DNA of 64,000 nt from Brachionus manjavacas (lineage: Eukaryota; Rotifera; Eurotatoria; Ploima; Brachionidae): assembly GCA_019054805.1 (NCBI GenBank), contig JAHQIY010000012.1:3286001-3350000 (forward strand). Reading direction: 5' to 3'. Below the pieces are notes generated by a model. That model saw nothing but the letters and a program-made list of their open reading frames with translations, made no database searches and was not told the origin of the DNA. The position numbers and the translations under genes are program-made. Shown here piece after piece: positions 31,801 to 44,400 of the stretch. Numbering within the stretch: position 1 is the first letter of the stretch; every line of letters starts with the position of its first letter.

Positions 31801-34800
31801 TTCAGAAACGCAAAAAGTCCTACATGATACAAATTACAGAATTCCAAAAAGTTAAAAGGACAAGATATTAGAAGAATTCATAAAAGATCAAAATACCCAT
31901 TTTTTGACGTTTTTCAAATAGGTTTTTTGCAATGAATTTTTCGAATTTTGCAAAACCGAAATTACTACTAAAAAGATCTTGAAATTTTCTTGACTTTGGC
32001 TTTTACAGTTCAAAAAAAGTCAAAAATTATAAAGTTATGCACATGAAAAACCTAGAAGTGATTACCAGTCAGTCATTTTTCGAGTCATTTCAGATTGGTC
32101 AATTTTTTAGCTACGATAAAGATTAATGGCTTAGATTCAGAAACGCAAAAAGTCCTACATGATACAAATTACAGAATTCCAAAAAGTAAAAAGGACAAGA
32201 AATTAGAAGACTTCAAAAAAGAGCAAAAAACCCATTTTTTGACGTTTTTCAAATAGTTTTTTTGCAATGAATTTTTCAAATTATGTAAAACGGAAGTTTT
32301 CACTGAAAATTTTGAAATTTATTTCACTTTGGCTATTTCATTATCAAAAAAAAATCAAAGATTCTAAAAGTTATGCACATGAGAAACTAACAAGTGATTA
32401 CCAGTCAGTCATTTTTCGAGTCATTTCAGATTGGTCAATTTTTTAGCTACGATAAAGATTAAAGGCTTAGATTCAGAAACGCAAAAAGTCCTACATGATA
32501 CAAATTACAGAATTCCAAAAAGTTAAAAGGACAAGATATTAGAAGAATTCATAAAAGATCAAAATACCCATTTTTTGACGTTTTTCAAATAGGTTTTTTG
32601 CAATGAATTTTTCGAATAATGCAAAACCAAAATTTCCACCAAAAAGATCTTGAAATTTTCTTGACTTTGGCTTTTACAGTTCAAAAAAAAGTCAAAAATT
32701 ATAAAGTTATGCACATGGGAAGCTAACAAGTGATTACCAGTCAGTCATTTTTCGAGTCATTTCAGATTGGTCAATTTTTTAGCTACGATAAAGATTAATG
32801 GCTTAGATTCAGAAACGCAAAAAGTCCTACATGATACAAATTACAGAATTCCAAAAAGTTAAAAGGACAAGAAATATGAAACTTCAAAAAAGAGCAAAAA
32901 ACCCATTTTTTGACGTTTTTCAAATAGGTTTTTTGCAATGAATTTTTCAAATAATGCAAAACCAAAATTTCCACCAAAAAGATATTGAAATTTTCTTGAC
33001 TATGGCTTTTACAGTTCAAAAAAAGTCAAAAATTATAAAAGTTATGCACATGGGAAGCTAACAAGTGATTACCAGTCAGTCATTTTTCGAGTCATTTCAG
33101 ATTGGTCAATTTTTTAGCTACGATAAAGATTAAAGGCTTAGATTCAGAAACGCAAAAAGTCCTACATGATACAAATTACAGAATTCCAAAAAGTTAAAAG
33201 GACAAGATATTAGAAGAATTCATAAAAGATCAAAATACCCATTTTTTGACGTTTTTCAAATAGGTTTTTTGCAATGAATTTTTCGAATTTTGCAAAACCG
33301 AAATTACTACTAAAAAGATCTTTAAATTTTCTTGACTTTGGCTTTTACAGTTCAAAAAAAGTCAAAAATTATAAAGTTATGCACATGAAAAACCTAGAAG
33401 TGATTACCAGTCAGTCATTTTTCGAGTCATTTCAGATTGGTCAATTTTTTAGCTACGATAAAGATTAATGGCTTAGATTCAGAAACGCAAAAAGTCCTAC
33501 ATGATACAAATTACAGAATTCCAAAAAGTAAAAAGGACAAGAAATTAGAAAACTTCAAAAAAGAGCAAAAAACCCATTTTTTGACTTTTTTCAAATAGTT
33601 TTTTTCAATGAATTTTTCGAATAATGCAAAACCAAAATTTCCACCAAAAAGATCTTGAAATTTTCTTGACTTTGGCTTTTACAGTTCAAAAAAAAGTCAA
33701 AAATTATAAAGTTATGCACATGAAAAACCTAGAAGTGATTACCAGTCAGTCATTTTTCGAGTCATTTCAGATTGGTCAATTTTTTAGCTACGATAAAGAT
33801 TAATGGCTTAGATTCAGAAACGCAAAAAGTCCTACATGATACAAATTACAGAATTCCAAAAAGTAAAAAGGACAAGAAATTAGAAAACTTCAAAAAAGAG
33901 CAAAAAACCCATTTTTTGACTTTTTTCAAATAGTTTTTTTCAATGAATTTTCCGAATAATGCAAAACCAAAATTTCCACCAAAAAGATCTTGAAATTTTC
34001 TTGACTTTGGCTTTTACAGTTCAAAAAAAGTCAAAAATTATAAAAGTTATGCACATGGGAAGCTAACAAGTGATTACCAGTCAGTCATTTTTCGAGTCAT
34101 TTCAGATTGGTCAATTTTTTAGCTACGATAAAGATTAAAGGCTTAGATTCAGAAACGCAAAAAGTCCTACATGATACAAATTACAGAATTCCAAAAAGTT
34201 AAAAGGACAAGATATTAGAAGAATTCATAAAAGATCAAAATACCCATTTTTTGACGTTTTTCAAATAGGTTTTTTCAATGAATTTTTCGAATTTTGCAAA
34301 ACCGAAATTACTACTAAAAAGATCTTGAAATTTTCTTGACTTTGGCTTTTACAGTTCAAAAAAGTCAAAAATTATAAAGTTATGCACATGAAAAACCTAG
34401 AAGTGATTACCAGTCAGTCATTTTTCGAGTCATTTCAGATTGGTCAATTTTTTAGCTACGATAAAGATTAATGGCTTAGATTCAGAAACGCAAAAAGTCC
34501 TACATGATACAAATTACAGAATTCCAAAAAGTAAAAAGGACAAGAAATTAGAAGACTTCAAAAAAGAGCAAAAAACCCATTTTTTGACGTTTTTCAAATA
34601 GTTTTTTTGCAATGAATTTTTCAAATTATGTAAAACGGAAGTTTTCACTGAAAATTTTGAAATTTATTTCACTTTGGCTATTTCATTAACAAAAAAAATC
34701 AAAGATTCTAAAAGTTATGCACATGAGAAACTAACAAGTGATTACCAGTCAGTCATTTTTCGAGTCATTTCAGATTGGTCAATTTTTTAGCTACGATAAA

Positions 34801-37800
34801 GATTAAAGGCTTAGATTCAGAAACGCAAAAAGTCCTACATGATACAAATTACAGAATTCCAAAAAGTTAAAAGGACAAGATATTAGAAGAATTCATAAAA
34901 GATCAAAATACCCATTTTTTGACGTTTTTCAAATAGGTTTTTTGCAATGAATTTTTCGAATTTTGCAAAACCGAAATTACCACCAAAAAGATCTTGAAAT
35001 TTTCTTGACTTTGGCTTTTACAGTTCAAAAAAAAGTCAAAAATTATAAAGTTATGCACATGAAAAACCTAGAAGTGATTACCAGTCAGTCATTTTTCGAG
35101 TCATTTCAGATTGGTCAATTTTTTAGCTACGATAAAGATTAATGGCTTAGATTCAGAAACGCAAAAAGTCCTACATGATACAAATTACAGAATTCCAAAA
35201 AGTAAAAAGGACAAGAAATTAGAAGACTTCAAAAAAGAGCAAAAAACCCATTTTTTGACGTTTTTCAAATAGTTTTTGCAATGAATTTTTCAAATTATGT
35301 AAAACGGAAGTTTTCACTGAAAATTTTGAAATTTATTTCACTTTGGCTATTTCATTATCAAAAAAAAATCAAAGATTCTAAAAGTTATGCACATGAGAAA
35401 CTAACAAGTGATTACCAGTCAGTCATTTTTCGAGTCATTTCAGATTGGTCAATTTTTTAGCTACGATAAAGATTAAAGGCTTAGATTCAGAAACGCAAAA
35501 AGTCCTACATGATACAAATTACAGAATTCCAAAAAGTTAAAAGGACAAGATATTAGAAGAATTCATAAAAGATCAAAATACCCATTTTTTGACGTTTTTC
35601 AAATAGGTTTTTTGCAATGAATTTTTCGAATTTTGCAAAACCGAAATTACTACTAAAAAGATCTTGAAATTTTCTTGACTTTGGCTTTTACAGTTCAAAA
35701 AAAAGTCAAAAATTATAAAGTTATGCACATGAAAAACCTAGAAGTGATTACCAGTCAGTCATTTTTCGAGTCATTTCAGATTGGTCAATTTTTTAGCTAC
35801 GATAAAGATTAATGGCTTAGATTCAGAAACGCAAAAAGTCCTACATGATACAAATTACAGAATTCCAAAAAGTAAAAAGGACAAGAAATTAGAAGACTTC
35901 AAAAAAGAGCAAAAAACCCATTTTTTGACGTTTTTCAAATAGTTTTTTTGCAATGAATTTTTCAAATTATGTAAAACGGAAGTTTTCACTGAAAATTTTG
36001 AAATTTATTTCACTTTGGCTATTTCATTATCAAAAAAAATCAAAGATTCTAAAAGTTATGCACATGAGAAACTAACAAGTGATTACCAGTCAGTCATTTT
36101 TCTAGTCATTGCAGATTGGTCAATTTTTTAGCTACGATAAAGATTAAAGGCTTAGATTCAGAAACGCAAAAAGTCCTACATGATACAAATTACAGAATTC
36201 CAAAAAGTAAAAAGGACAAGAAATTAGAAGACTTCAAAAAAGAGCAAAAAACCCATTTTTTGACGTTTTTCAAATAGTTTTTTTCAATGAATTTTTCGAA
36301 TTTTGCAAAACCGAAATTACTACTAAAAAGATCTTGAAATTTTCTTGACTTTGGCTTTTACAGTTCAAAAAAAAGTCAAAAATTATAAAGTTATGCACAT
36401 GGGAAGCTAACAAGTGATTACCAGTCAGTCATTTTTCGAGTCATTTCAGATTGGTCAATTTTTTAGCTACGATAAAGATTAATGGCTTAGATTCAGAAAC
36501 GCAAAAAGTCCTACATGATACAAATTACAGAATTCCAAAAAGTAAAAAGGACAAGAAATTAGAAAACTTCAAAAAAGAGCAAAAAACCCATTTTTTGACT
36601 TTTTTCAAATAGTTTTTTTCAATGAATTTTTCGAATAATGCAAAACCAAAATTTCCACCAAAAAGATCTTGAAATTTTCTTGACTTTGGCTTTTACAGTT
36701 CAAAAAAAAGTCAAAAATTATAAAAGTTATGCACATGGGAAGCTAACAAGTGATTACCAGTCAGTCATTTTTCGAGTCATTTCAGATTGGTCAATTTTTT
36801 AGCTACGATAAAGATTAAAGGCTTAGATTCAGAAACGCAAAAAGTCCTACATGATACAAATTACAGAATTCCAAAAAGTTAAAAGGACAAGATATTAGAA
36901 GAATTCATAAAAGATCAAAATACCCATTTTTTGACGTTTTTCAAATAGGTTTTTTGCAATGAATTTTTCGAATTTTGCAAAACCGAAATTACTACTAAAA
37001 AGATCTTGAAATTTTCTTGACTTTGGCTTTTACAGTTCAAAAAAAGTCAAAAATTATAAAGTTATGCACATGAAAAACCTAGAAGTGATTACCAGTCAGT
37101 CATTTTTCGAGTCATTTCAGATTGGTCAATTTTTTAGCTACGATAAAGATTAATGGCTTAGATTCAGAAACGCAAAAAGTCCTACATGATACAAATTACA
37201 GAATTCCAAAAAGTAAAAAGGACAAGAAATTAGAAGACTTCAAAAAAGAGCAAAAAACCCATTTTTTGACGTTTTTCAAATAGTTTTTTTCAATGAATTT
37301 TTCGAATAATGCAAAACCAAAATTTCCACCAAAAAGATCTTGAAATTTTCTTGACTTTGGCTTTTACAGTTCAAAAAAAAGTCAAAAATTATAAAGTTAT
37401 GCACATGGGAAGCTAACAAGTGATTACCAGTCAGTCATTTTTCGAGTCATTTCAGATTGGTCAATTTTTTAGCTACGATAAAGATTTATGGCTTAGATTC
37501 AGAAACGCAAAAAGTCCTACATGATACAAATTACAGAATTCCAAAAAGTAAAAAGGACAAGAAATTAGAAGACTTCAAAAAAGAGCAAAAAACCCATTTT
37601 TTGACTTTTTTCAAATAGTTTTTTTGCAATGAATTTTTCGAATAATGAAAAACCAAAATTTCCACCAAAAAGATCTTGAAATTTTCTTGACTTTGGCTTT
37701 TACAGTTCAAAAAAAAGTCAAAAATTATAAAAGTTATGCACATGGGAAGCTAACAAGTGATTACCAGTCAGTCATTTTTCGAGTCATTTCAGATTGGTCA

Positions 37801-38528
37801 ATTTTTTAGCTACGATAAAGATTAAAGGCTTAGATTCAGAAACGCAAAAAGTCCTACATGATACAAATTACAGAATTCCAAAAAGTTAAAAGGACAAGAT
37901 ATTAGAAGAATTCATAAAAGATCAAAATACCCATTTTTTGACGTTTTTCAAATAGGTTTTTTGCAATGAATTTTTCGAATTTTGCAAAACCGAAATTACT
38001 ACTAAAAAGATCTTGAAATTTTCTTGACTTTGGCTTTTACAGTTCAAAAAAAAGTCAAAAATTATAAAGTTATGCACATGAAAAACCTAGAAGTGATTAC
38101 CAGTCAGTCATTTTTCGAGTCATTTCAGATTGGTCAATTTTTTAGCTACGATAAAGATTAATGGCTTAGATTCAGAAACGCAAAAAGTCCTACATGATAC
38201 AAATTACAGAATTCCAAAAAGTAAAAAGGACAAGAAATTAGAAGACTTCAAAAAAGAGCAAAAAACCCATTTTTTGACGTTTTTCAAATAGTTTTTTTGC
38301 AATGAATTTTTCAAATTATGTAAAACGGAAGTTTTCACATAAAATTTTGAAATTTATTTCACTTTGGCTATTTCATTATCAAAAAAAAATCAAAGATTCT
38401 AAAAGTTATGCACATGAGAAACTAACAAGTGATTACCAGTAAGTCATTTTTCAAGTCAATTCAAATTGGTCAATTTTTTAGCTACGATAAAGATAAATGG
38501 CTTATATTCAAAAACGCAAAAAGTCCTA
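28850..38528 (+). repeat. satellite array 1, about 335-bp monomer, mixed X and Y forms
   Basis: Head-to-tail tandem array. The word GCTACGATAAAG (one copy with GCTCCG) marks 29 monomers from 29094 to 38481, at a mean spacing of 335 bp. Each monomer carries a nearly invariant core, from CAGATTGGTCAATTTTTTAG through CAGAAACGCAAAAAGTCC to TACAAATTACAGAATTCC. A second segment has two forms. X contains AAAAAGATCTTGAAATTTTC and TTTTACAGTTC; Y contains GGAAGTTTTCACTGAAAA and TTTATTTCACTTTGGC. By my reading about 21 monomers are X and 8 are Y, with regular X-Y alternation at 29.1-31.1 and 34.1-36.1 kb. The first monomer (28850-29094) is visibly diverged. Short open frames of 60-76 codons within it are not maintained between monomers. 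Confidence 0.97.
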
Positions 38529-38756
38529 AAAAAAGTTTCTTTTAATATCATACATATAGCGAGAAGCCTGACTCTCTACTCGTTTTACTTGCTTTGTTGA
38601 CAATCCCGGGGAGTGTTTGCCATTCTTAAGAAAATTTAAAAGTGGTTCATCTATGTTAATGTCAAGAATTTTTCTTGAGTCTTCATCGCACAAAGTTGTA
38701 TTCCTCTCACATAAGGTTCTGCATGACCGGTCTACTAATAGCATCAGCATTCCCAT
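38529..38756 (-). pseudogene. RNase H end / start of integrase region, frameshifted and truncated
   Basis: After the RNase H end ([10 protein letters not shown], about 38757-38727 in the main frame) the continuation is readable only in another frame: DEDSRKILDINIDEPLLNFL, then KHSPGLSTKQVKRVES, ending at the junction with the satellite. The integrase HHCC zinc finger and DDE core are absent. The last codons fall in an A/T homopolymer (minus-strand T7), right at the truncation point. Confidence 0.7.
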
Positions 38757-38759
38757 GTT

Positions 38760-40377
38760 TAGCTCCTTTTCTATATATAATATTAAAGTCGTATGTTTGT
38801 AAGAAAATAGACCATCTAGCTAGTCTCCCACTTGGTTCTTTAATTGACATTAACCATTTTAAGGCAATATGATCCGTAACGACGTCAAATTTTTATCCAT
38901 ACAGAAATGAATGATTATTCTTTATTCCCCACACGAGAACCAAACATTCGCGTTCTGTAACGCTATAATTTTTCTCAGCACCTTTAAGGAGTTTTGAAGA
39001 ATATGAACACACATACTCTTTACCATTGTCATCCATTTGAGACAGGATAGCTCCCATAGCATTTCCTGATGCATCTGTGTGCAAAATGAATTTCTTCTTG
39101 AAATCAGGTTGTCTTAGTATCGGTTCAGATGTAAGAGTTTCTTTAAGTGTGTTAAAGGCCTTTTCCTGTTCAACTTACCATTTGAATTTAACATCTTTTT
39201 TAAGCAATACATATAAAGGTTGTGAAATTTTAGCGTAGTCCTTTATAAAAACTCTATAGTAATTTGTTGCTCCTAAAAACTCTTGAACTTGTTTAAGATC
39301 TTGAGGGCGTTTTCTTTCTATAATTGTTTGGGTTTTAGACGGATCCATCTCAATTGAAGAAGAATTAACTACGTATCCAAGGACTTTGATTTTTCTTGCA
39401 AACCAGTGACATTTGTTTGGCTTAATTTTTAATTCATTATCTCGTAATGCTTTTCCAACCAATTTAATATGCTCCTTGTGTTCTACAAAATTTTTTGAAT
39501 GGACAATGATATCGTCTAAATAAACCTCACAGAATGACATATTTCCAAATATGCGAAACATCATTCTACTAAATTGGGCGGGAGCGTTTTTTAAACCAAA
39601 AGGAAGTCTTTTAAATTGATAATGTCCATCGGGTGTAGAAAATGCTGTTTTTTCTTTAGAGTCAGGGTGCATTTCTACTTGTCAGTAGCCCGATATCAAG
39701 TCTAATGTTGAAAAATAAGTTGAACCATTCAGCCTTGATAGAATATCATCGATTCTGGGTAATCGCCAAGATTCTGTGATTGTTTTTTGATTTAGCTTTC
39801 TATAGTCTACACAAAAGCGTTTACTTCCATCTTTTTTGGGTATTAACACCACAGGTGAAGACCATGGTGATGTTGAAATTTCAATAATATCATTTTCAAG
39901 CATTGTCTTTATCTCTTCTTGTAATATCTCTCTTTCCTTTTAGGATTTTCTATAAGGTCTTAGAAATATTGGGACTTCGTCTGTTGTTCTAATTACGTGT
40001 TTATCGACTTTACTCCTTGTTATATCTTTTATACTCATTGCGAATCTATCTTTTATATAGTCTAAAGATTCTTTGAAGTATTGATATTCATTGGCATCTA
40101 GATTATCTATCGGTTTTAATTCTATTTTTCCAGTTAATGATTCTAAAGGCCAATCTTCGTTAAAATTGTTTAAATCTTCTGAAAAACAATCGTCAGGGCA
40201 ATTTTCATCTGTCAAGTTTTCAGGTATCACTTTGTTGCAGTATTCTTTTTCTGAAACTTCAAGATACACTACTTCACTAGGAAACTTTAAGCTTCTTTCA
40301 CTTGGGTTAAGACTAGCTCCTGTACGCATAAACCAATCAAGACCTAGCAACCCATCACTGTCTTCATGATCGATTAC
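38760..40377 (-). pseudogene. Ty3/gypsy pol: protease remnant, reverse transcriptase, RNase H
   Basis: Minus strand, one frame. Protease survives only as its C-terminal end (GLLGLDWF, 40352-40329); no DTG/DSG active site is found. RT follows: IIEISTSPWSSPVVLIPKKD, VDYRKLNQKT, LPRIDDIL, and then, past a stop, RLPFGLKNAPAQFSRMM, with the catalytic YLDDIIVHSK near 39517-39488. RNase H has HTDASGNAMGAILSQ (catalytic Asp, about 39085-39040), TEREC (Glu) and a later VTDH (Asp). Nonsense codons in this frame: TAA 39940-39942, TGA 39682-39684, TAA 39175-39177, TAA 38893-38895, plus TAA 40378-40380 at the gag boundary. No indel is needed across about 1.6 kb, so decay was by point substitution. Confidence 0.9.
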
Positions 40378-41172
40378 TTAGAATTCGATTTCGCATAATT
40401 CGAACTCATCTATCTTATCTATTTTGTTAGCAATTGTCTGGAATTTCATTATGTTGTCCTCAAAATTTGACGTTAATTTAATACTTTTTAGCTCAGATCT
40501 TAGCCCTCTCTGAACATCAGCTGGTTTCAGGGTTGCTAATAATTGATTTTTAAATTTTTCCCACGTAACTGATTCATCTCTTTTTTGCATGTTTCTAAGC
40601 ATTTGTAATGCGTTTCCTCTTAGGAGTTTTGTAACGCAATCTATTAGCCTACTTCTAATAATTCCTTGGGTCCTAGCCTCAGTTTCTACTAGGTATATCC
40701 ATTCATCTACTTTATCTCTATCGTTTCCATATAATTTTGGTATATCGTCGACTTTAAAATTTATGATTCGTGTTTCCCTAAGTCCGAATCCTACGTTTTC
40801 TTGTAATACATCCTCATGTATTAAAGTTTTCGATGAAGTGGCCATTTCTTGAAGGGTGCTTTTTGCTCCTTCCTCACTTTGTTTTGATTGATTTATATTC
40901 CTAAAACTATCTTCTTCTATTTCCATCTTTTTGATACTGGCCAATAGCTCAGCTCTTTTGAAAAGTAGCTCAATAAGCAATTTCTTAGGTTTTCCTGAAT
41001 TCTGAACATTTTGAAGCCATTCCATTTGTTCGGCTTCTGTACAGCTTACCAATTCGCTGTCGTCATCTAATTTCTGGAATTCATTCTCAAAAGACCCATT
41101 TTGTGTCTTTATTAAGTGTACGAGCTCTTGTACACTAAGTTTTTCAAGGTAATCTTTTGAAATGGGTACCAT
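40378..41172 (-). pseudogene. Ty3/gypsy Gag (capsid part)
   Basis: Minus strand, 264 codons from the ATG at 41172 (an ATG 12 nt upstream is also in frame). The N-terminal third has SKDYLEKLSVQELVHLIK and a Glu/Lys-rich helical region. The capsid-like retrotransposon gag domain spans about residues 140-255, with PKLYGNDRDKVDEWIYLVE, ALQMLRNMQKRDESVTWEKF and the region ending SNFEDNIMKFQTIANKI. It would form the particle shell. No CCHC zinc knuckle follows. Instead the frame hits TAA (40378-40380) and goes straight into the last residues of protease, so nucleocapsid and most of protease appear to be deleted. Confidence 0.85.
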
Positions 41173-41190
41173 AAAAAAAATCATCTTTTT

Positions 41191-41203
41191 ATCGCTGCTA
41201 CCA
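41191..41203 (-). promoter_or_regulatory. primer-binding site
   Basis: TGGTAGCAGCGAT on the minus strand, 2 nt after the LTR end. TGG complements the CCA end of a tRNA; which tRNA I cannot say. Confidence 0.7.
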
Positions 41204-41205
41204 AT

Positions 41206-41479
41206 TGTAACCGGTTTATAATAAACAATGTTTAATCTTTAAAAGCTTTATTTATGATATTGAACGTTCTGATGTTCTAAGAATGGAATTCTTATTTATA
41301 CCTATATGCTCGTGTCAAGAACACGAGCTTATAATTAACTCAAGATGTGAGCTTAGTGCTTAATGTATATGTCAGCATTTCGAAGCGTCTAACTTCTGAG
41401 ATACGTGACAAGTATAATTCTTACTTATCTTTGTGCATCAGTTGACAAGCTGATGAATAAGTGATTATTCAGGGTAACA
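41206..41479 (-). repeat. 5' long terminal repeat, 274 bp
   Basis: Starts TGTTACCC and ends GGTTACA on the minus strand (TG...CA ends), directly followed by the primer-binding site. Inside are TATAAATA (41300-41293) and AATAAA (41252-41247), placed as expected for a promoter and poly(A) signal. A perfect 8-bp hairpin (GCTCGTGT, 5-nt loop, ACACGAGC; 41308-41328) sits just upstream of the TATA box. With only one LTR left, its length cannot be checked against a partner. Confidence 0.8.
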
Positions 41480-44400
41480 AACATGATACAAATTACAGAA
41501 TTCCAAAAAGTAAAAAGGACAAGAAATTAGAAGACTTCATGAAAGAGCAAAATACCCAATTTTTGACGTTTTTCAAATAGGTTTTTTGCAATGAATTTTT
41601 CAAATAATGCAAAACCGAAGTTTTCACTGAATATTTAAAATTTATATCACTTTGGCTTTTACAGTTCAAATAAAAATCAAAGATTCTAAAAGTTATGCAC
41701 ATGTGAAACTTACAAGTGATTACCAGTCACTTATTTTTCAAGTCAATTCAGATTGGTCAATTTTTTAGCTACGATAAAGATTAAAGGCTTAGATTCAGAA
41801 ACGCAAAAAGTCCTACATGATACAAATTACAGAATTCCAGAAGTTTAAAGGACAAGAAATTAGAAGACTTCAAAAAAGAGCAAAATACCCATTTTTTGAC
41901 GTTTTTCAAATAGGTTTTTTGCAATGAATTTTTCAAATAATGCAAAACCGAAGTTTTCACTGAAAAATTTTGAAGTTTATTTCACTTTGGCTTTTACAGT
42001 TCAAATAAAAGTCAAAGATTCTAAAAGATATGCACATGGGAAACCTACAAGTGATTACCAGTAAGTCATTTTTCAAGTCAATTCAGATTGGTCAATTTTT
42101 TAGCTACGATAAAGATTAAAGGCTTAGATTCAGAAACGCAAAAAGTCCTACATGATACAAATTACAGAATTCCAAAAAGTAAAAAGGACAAGAAATTAGA
42201 AGACTTCAAAAAAGAGCAAAAAACCCATTTTTTGACGTTTTTCAAATAGGTTTTTTGCAATGAATTTTTCAAATTATGTAAAACGGAAGTTTTCACTGAA
42301 AATTTTGAAATTTATTTCTTTTTGGCTATTTCATTATGAAAGAAAAATCCAAGATTCGAAAAGTTATGCACATGGGAAACCTACAAGTGATTACCAGTCA
42401 CTTATTTTTCAAGTCAATTCAGATTGGTCAATTTTTTAGCTACGATAAAGATTAAAGGCTTAGATTCAGAAACGCAAAAAGTCCTACATGATACAAATTA
42501 CAGAATTCCAAAAAGTTAAAAGGACAAGAAATTAGAAGACTTCAAAAAAGAGCAAAATACCCATTTTTTGACGTTTTTCAAATAGGTTTTTTGCAACGAA
42601 TTTTTCGAATAACGCAAAACGGAAGTTTTCACTGAAAATTTTGAAATTTATTTCACTTTGGCTTTTACAGTTCAAATAAAGGTCAAAGATTCTAAAAGTT
42701 ACGCACATGAGAAACTAACAAGTGATTACCAGTCAGTCATTTTTCGAATCACTGCAGATTGGTCAATTTTTTAGCTACGATAAAGATTAAAGGCTTAGAT
42801 TCAGAAACGCAAAAAGTCCTACATGATACAAATTACAGAATTCCAAAAAGTAAAAAGGACAAGAAATTAGAAGACATCATGAAAGAGCAAAATACCCATT
42901 TTTTGACGTTTATAGGTTTTTTGGAATGAATTTTTCAAATTATGTAAAACGGAAGTTTTCACTGAAAAATTTTGAAATTTATTTCACTTTGGCTATTTCA
43001 TTATGAAAAAAAAATCCAAGATTCTAAAAGTTATGCACATGGGAAACCTACAAGTGATTACCAGTACGTCATTTTTCTAGTCATTGCAGATTGGTCAATT
43101 TTTTAGCTACGATAAAGATTAAAGGCTTAGATTCAAAAACGCAAAAAGTCCTACATGATACAAATTACAGAATTCCAAAAAGTAAAAAGGACAAGAAATT
43201 AGAAGACTTCATAAAAGATCAAAATACCCATTTTTTGACGTTTTTCAAATAGGTTTTTTGGAATGAATTTTTCAAATAATGTAAAACGGAAGTTTTCACT
43301 GAAAAGATTTTGAAATTTATTTCACTTTGGCTATTTCATTTGAAAAAAAGTCAAAGATTCTAAAAGTTATGCACATGAGAAACTAACAAGTGATTACCAG
43401 TCAGTCATTTTTCAAGTCAATTCAGATTGGTCAATTTTTTAGCTACGATAAAGATTAAAGGCTTAGATTCAGAAACGCAAAAAGTCCTACATGATACAAA
43501 TTACAGAATTCCAAAAAGTAAAAAGGACAAGAAATTAGAAGACTTCAAAAAAGAGCAAAATACCCATTTTTTGACGTTTTTCAAATAGGTTTTTTGCAAT
43601 GAATTTTTCAAATTATGTAAAACGGAAGTTTTCACTGAAAAATTTTGAAATTTATTTCACTTTGGCTATTTCATTATGGAAAAAAAATCAAAGATTCTAA
43701 AAGTTATGCACATGAAAAACTTACAAGTGATTACCAGTCAGTCATTTTTCAAGTCAATTCAGATTGGTCAATTTTTTAGCTACGATAAAGATTAAAGGCT
43801 TAGATTCAGAAACGCAAAAAGTCCTACATGATACAAATTACAGAATTCCAAAAAGTAAAAAGGACAAGAAATTAGAAGACTTCAAAAAAGAGCAAAATAC
43901 CCATTTTTTGACGTTTTTCAAATAGGTTTTTTGCAATGAATTTTTCAAATTATGTAAAACGGAAGTTTTCACTGAAAAATTTTGAAATTTATTTCACTTT
44001 GGCTATTTCATTTTGAAAAAAAAATCAAAGATTCTAAAAGTTATGCACATGAAAAACCTACAAGTGATTACCAGTCAGTCATTTTTCAAGTCAATTCAGA
44101 TTGGTCAATTTTTTAGCTACGATAAAGATTAAAGGCTTAGATTCAGAAACGCAAAAAGTCCTACATGATACAAATTACAGAATTCCAAAAAGTAAAAACG
44201 ACAAGAAATTAGAAGACTTCATAAAAGATCAAAATACCCATTTTTTGACGTTTTTCAAATAGGTTTTTTGCAATGAATTTTTCAAATTATGTAAAACGGA
44301 AGTTTTCACTGAAAAATTTTGAAATTTATTTCACTTTGGCTATTTCAATATGAAAAAAATCAAAGATTCTAAAAGTTACGCACATGAGAAACTAACAAGT

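Larger units (their letters stand above)
38529..41479 (-). mobile_element. Ty3/gypsy LTR retrotransposon, 3'-truncated, inserted in satellite
   Basis: Minus-strand element. From its 5' side: LTR (41479-41206), primer-binding site (41203-41191), gag (about 41172-40378), protease remnant, RT and RNase H (40377 to about 38760), and the beginning of the integrase region (to 38529). The rest of integrase and the 3' LTR are absent. The left satellite flank ends GTCCTA and the right flank resumes ACATGATAC. In an intact monomer these join as GTCCTACATGATAC, so the element lies between adjacent bases with at most one base shared. No 4-6 bp target duplication is visible. Gag to RNase H share one frame broken by five stops; a frameshift follows near 38.72-38.76 kb. 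It is a dead copy. Confidence 0.93.

Noticed and set aside
33274..33468. 64-codon open frame on the plus strand of a satellite monomer, also at 48286, 55638 and 62368
   Set aside because: The frame is open only where A-run lengths happen to fit. Most monomers break it by indels, so it is not maintained as a gene.
37531..37743. Minus-strand open frames of 60-76 codons in X-type monomers (also 28871, 30496, 32795, 41493)
   Set aside because: They are the antisense reading of the same satellite segment, disrupted in neighbouring monomers, with no promoter or conserved start.
41444..41475. CTGATGA followed by an AATAA/TTATT stem in the LTR, resembling a hammerhead core
   Set aside because: The required GAAA after the stem is absent (CAGGG instead), and it is on the strand opposite to the element.
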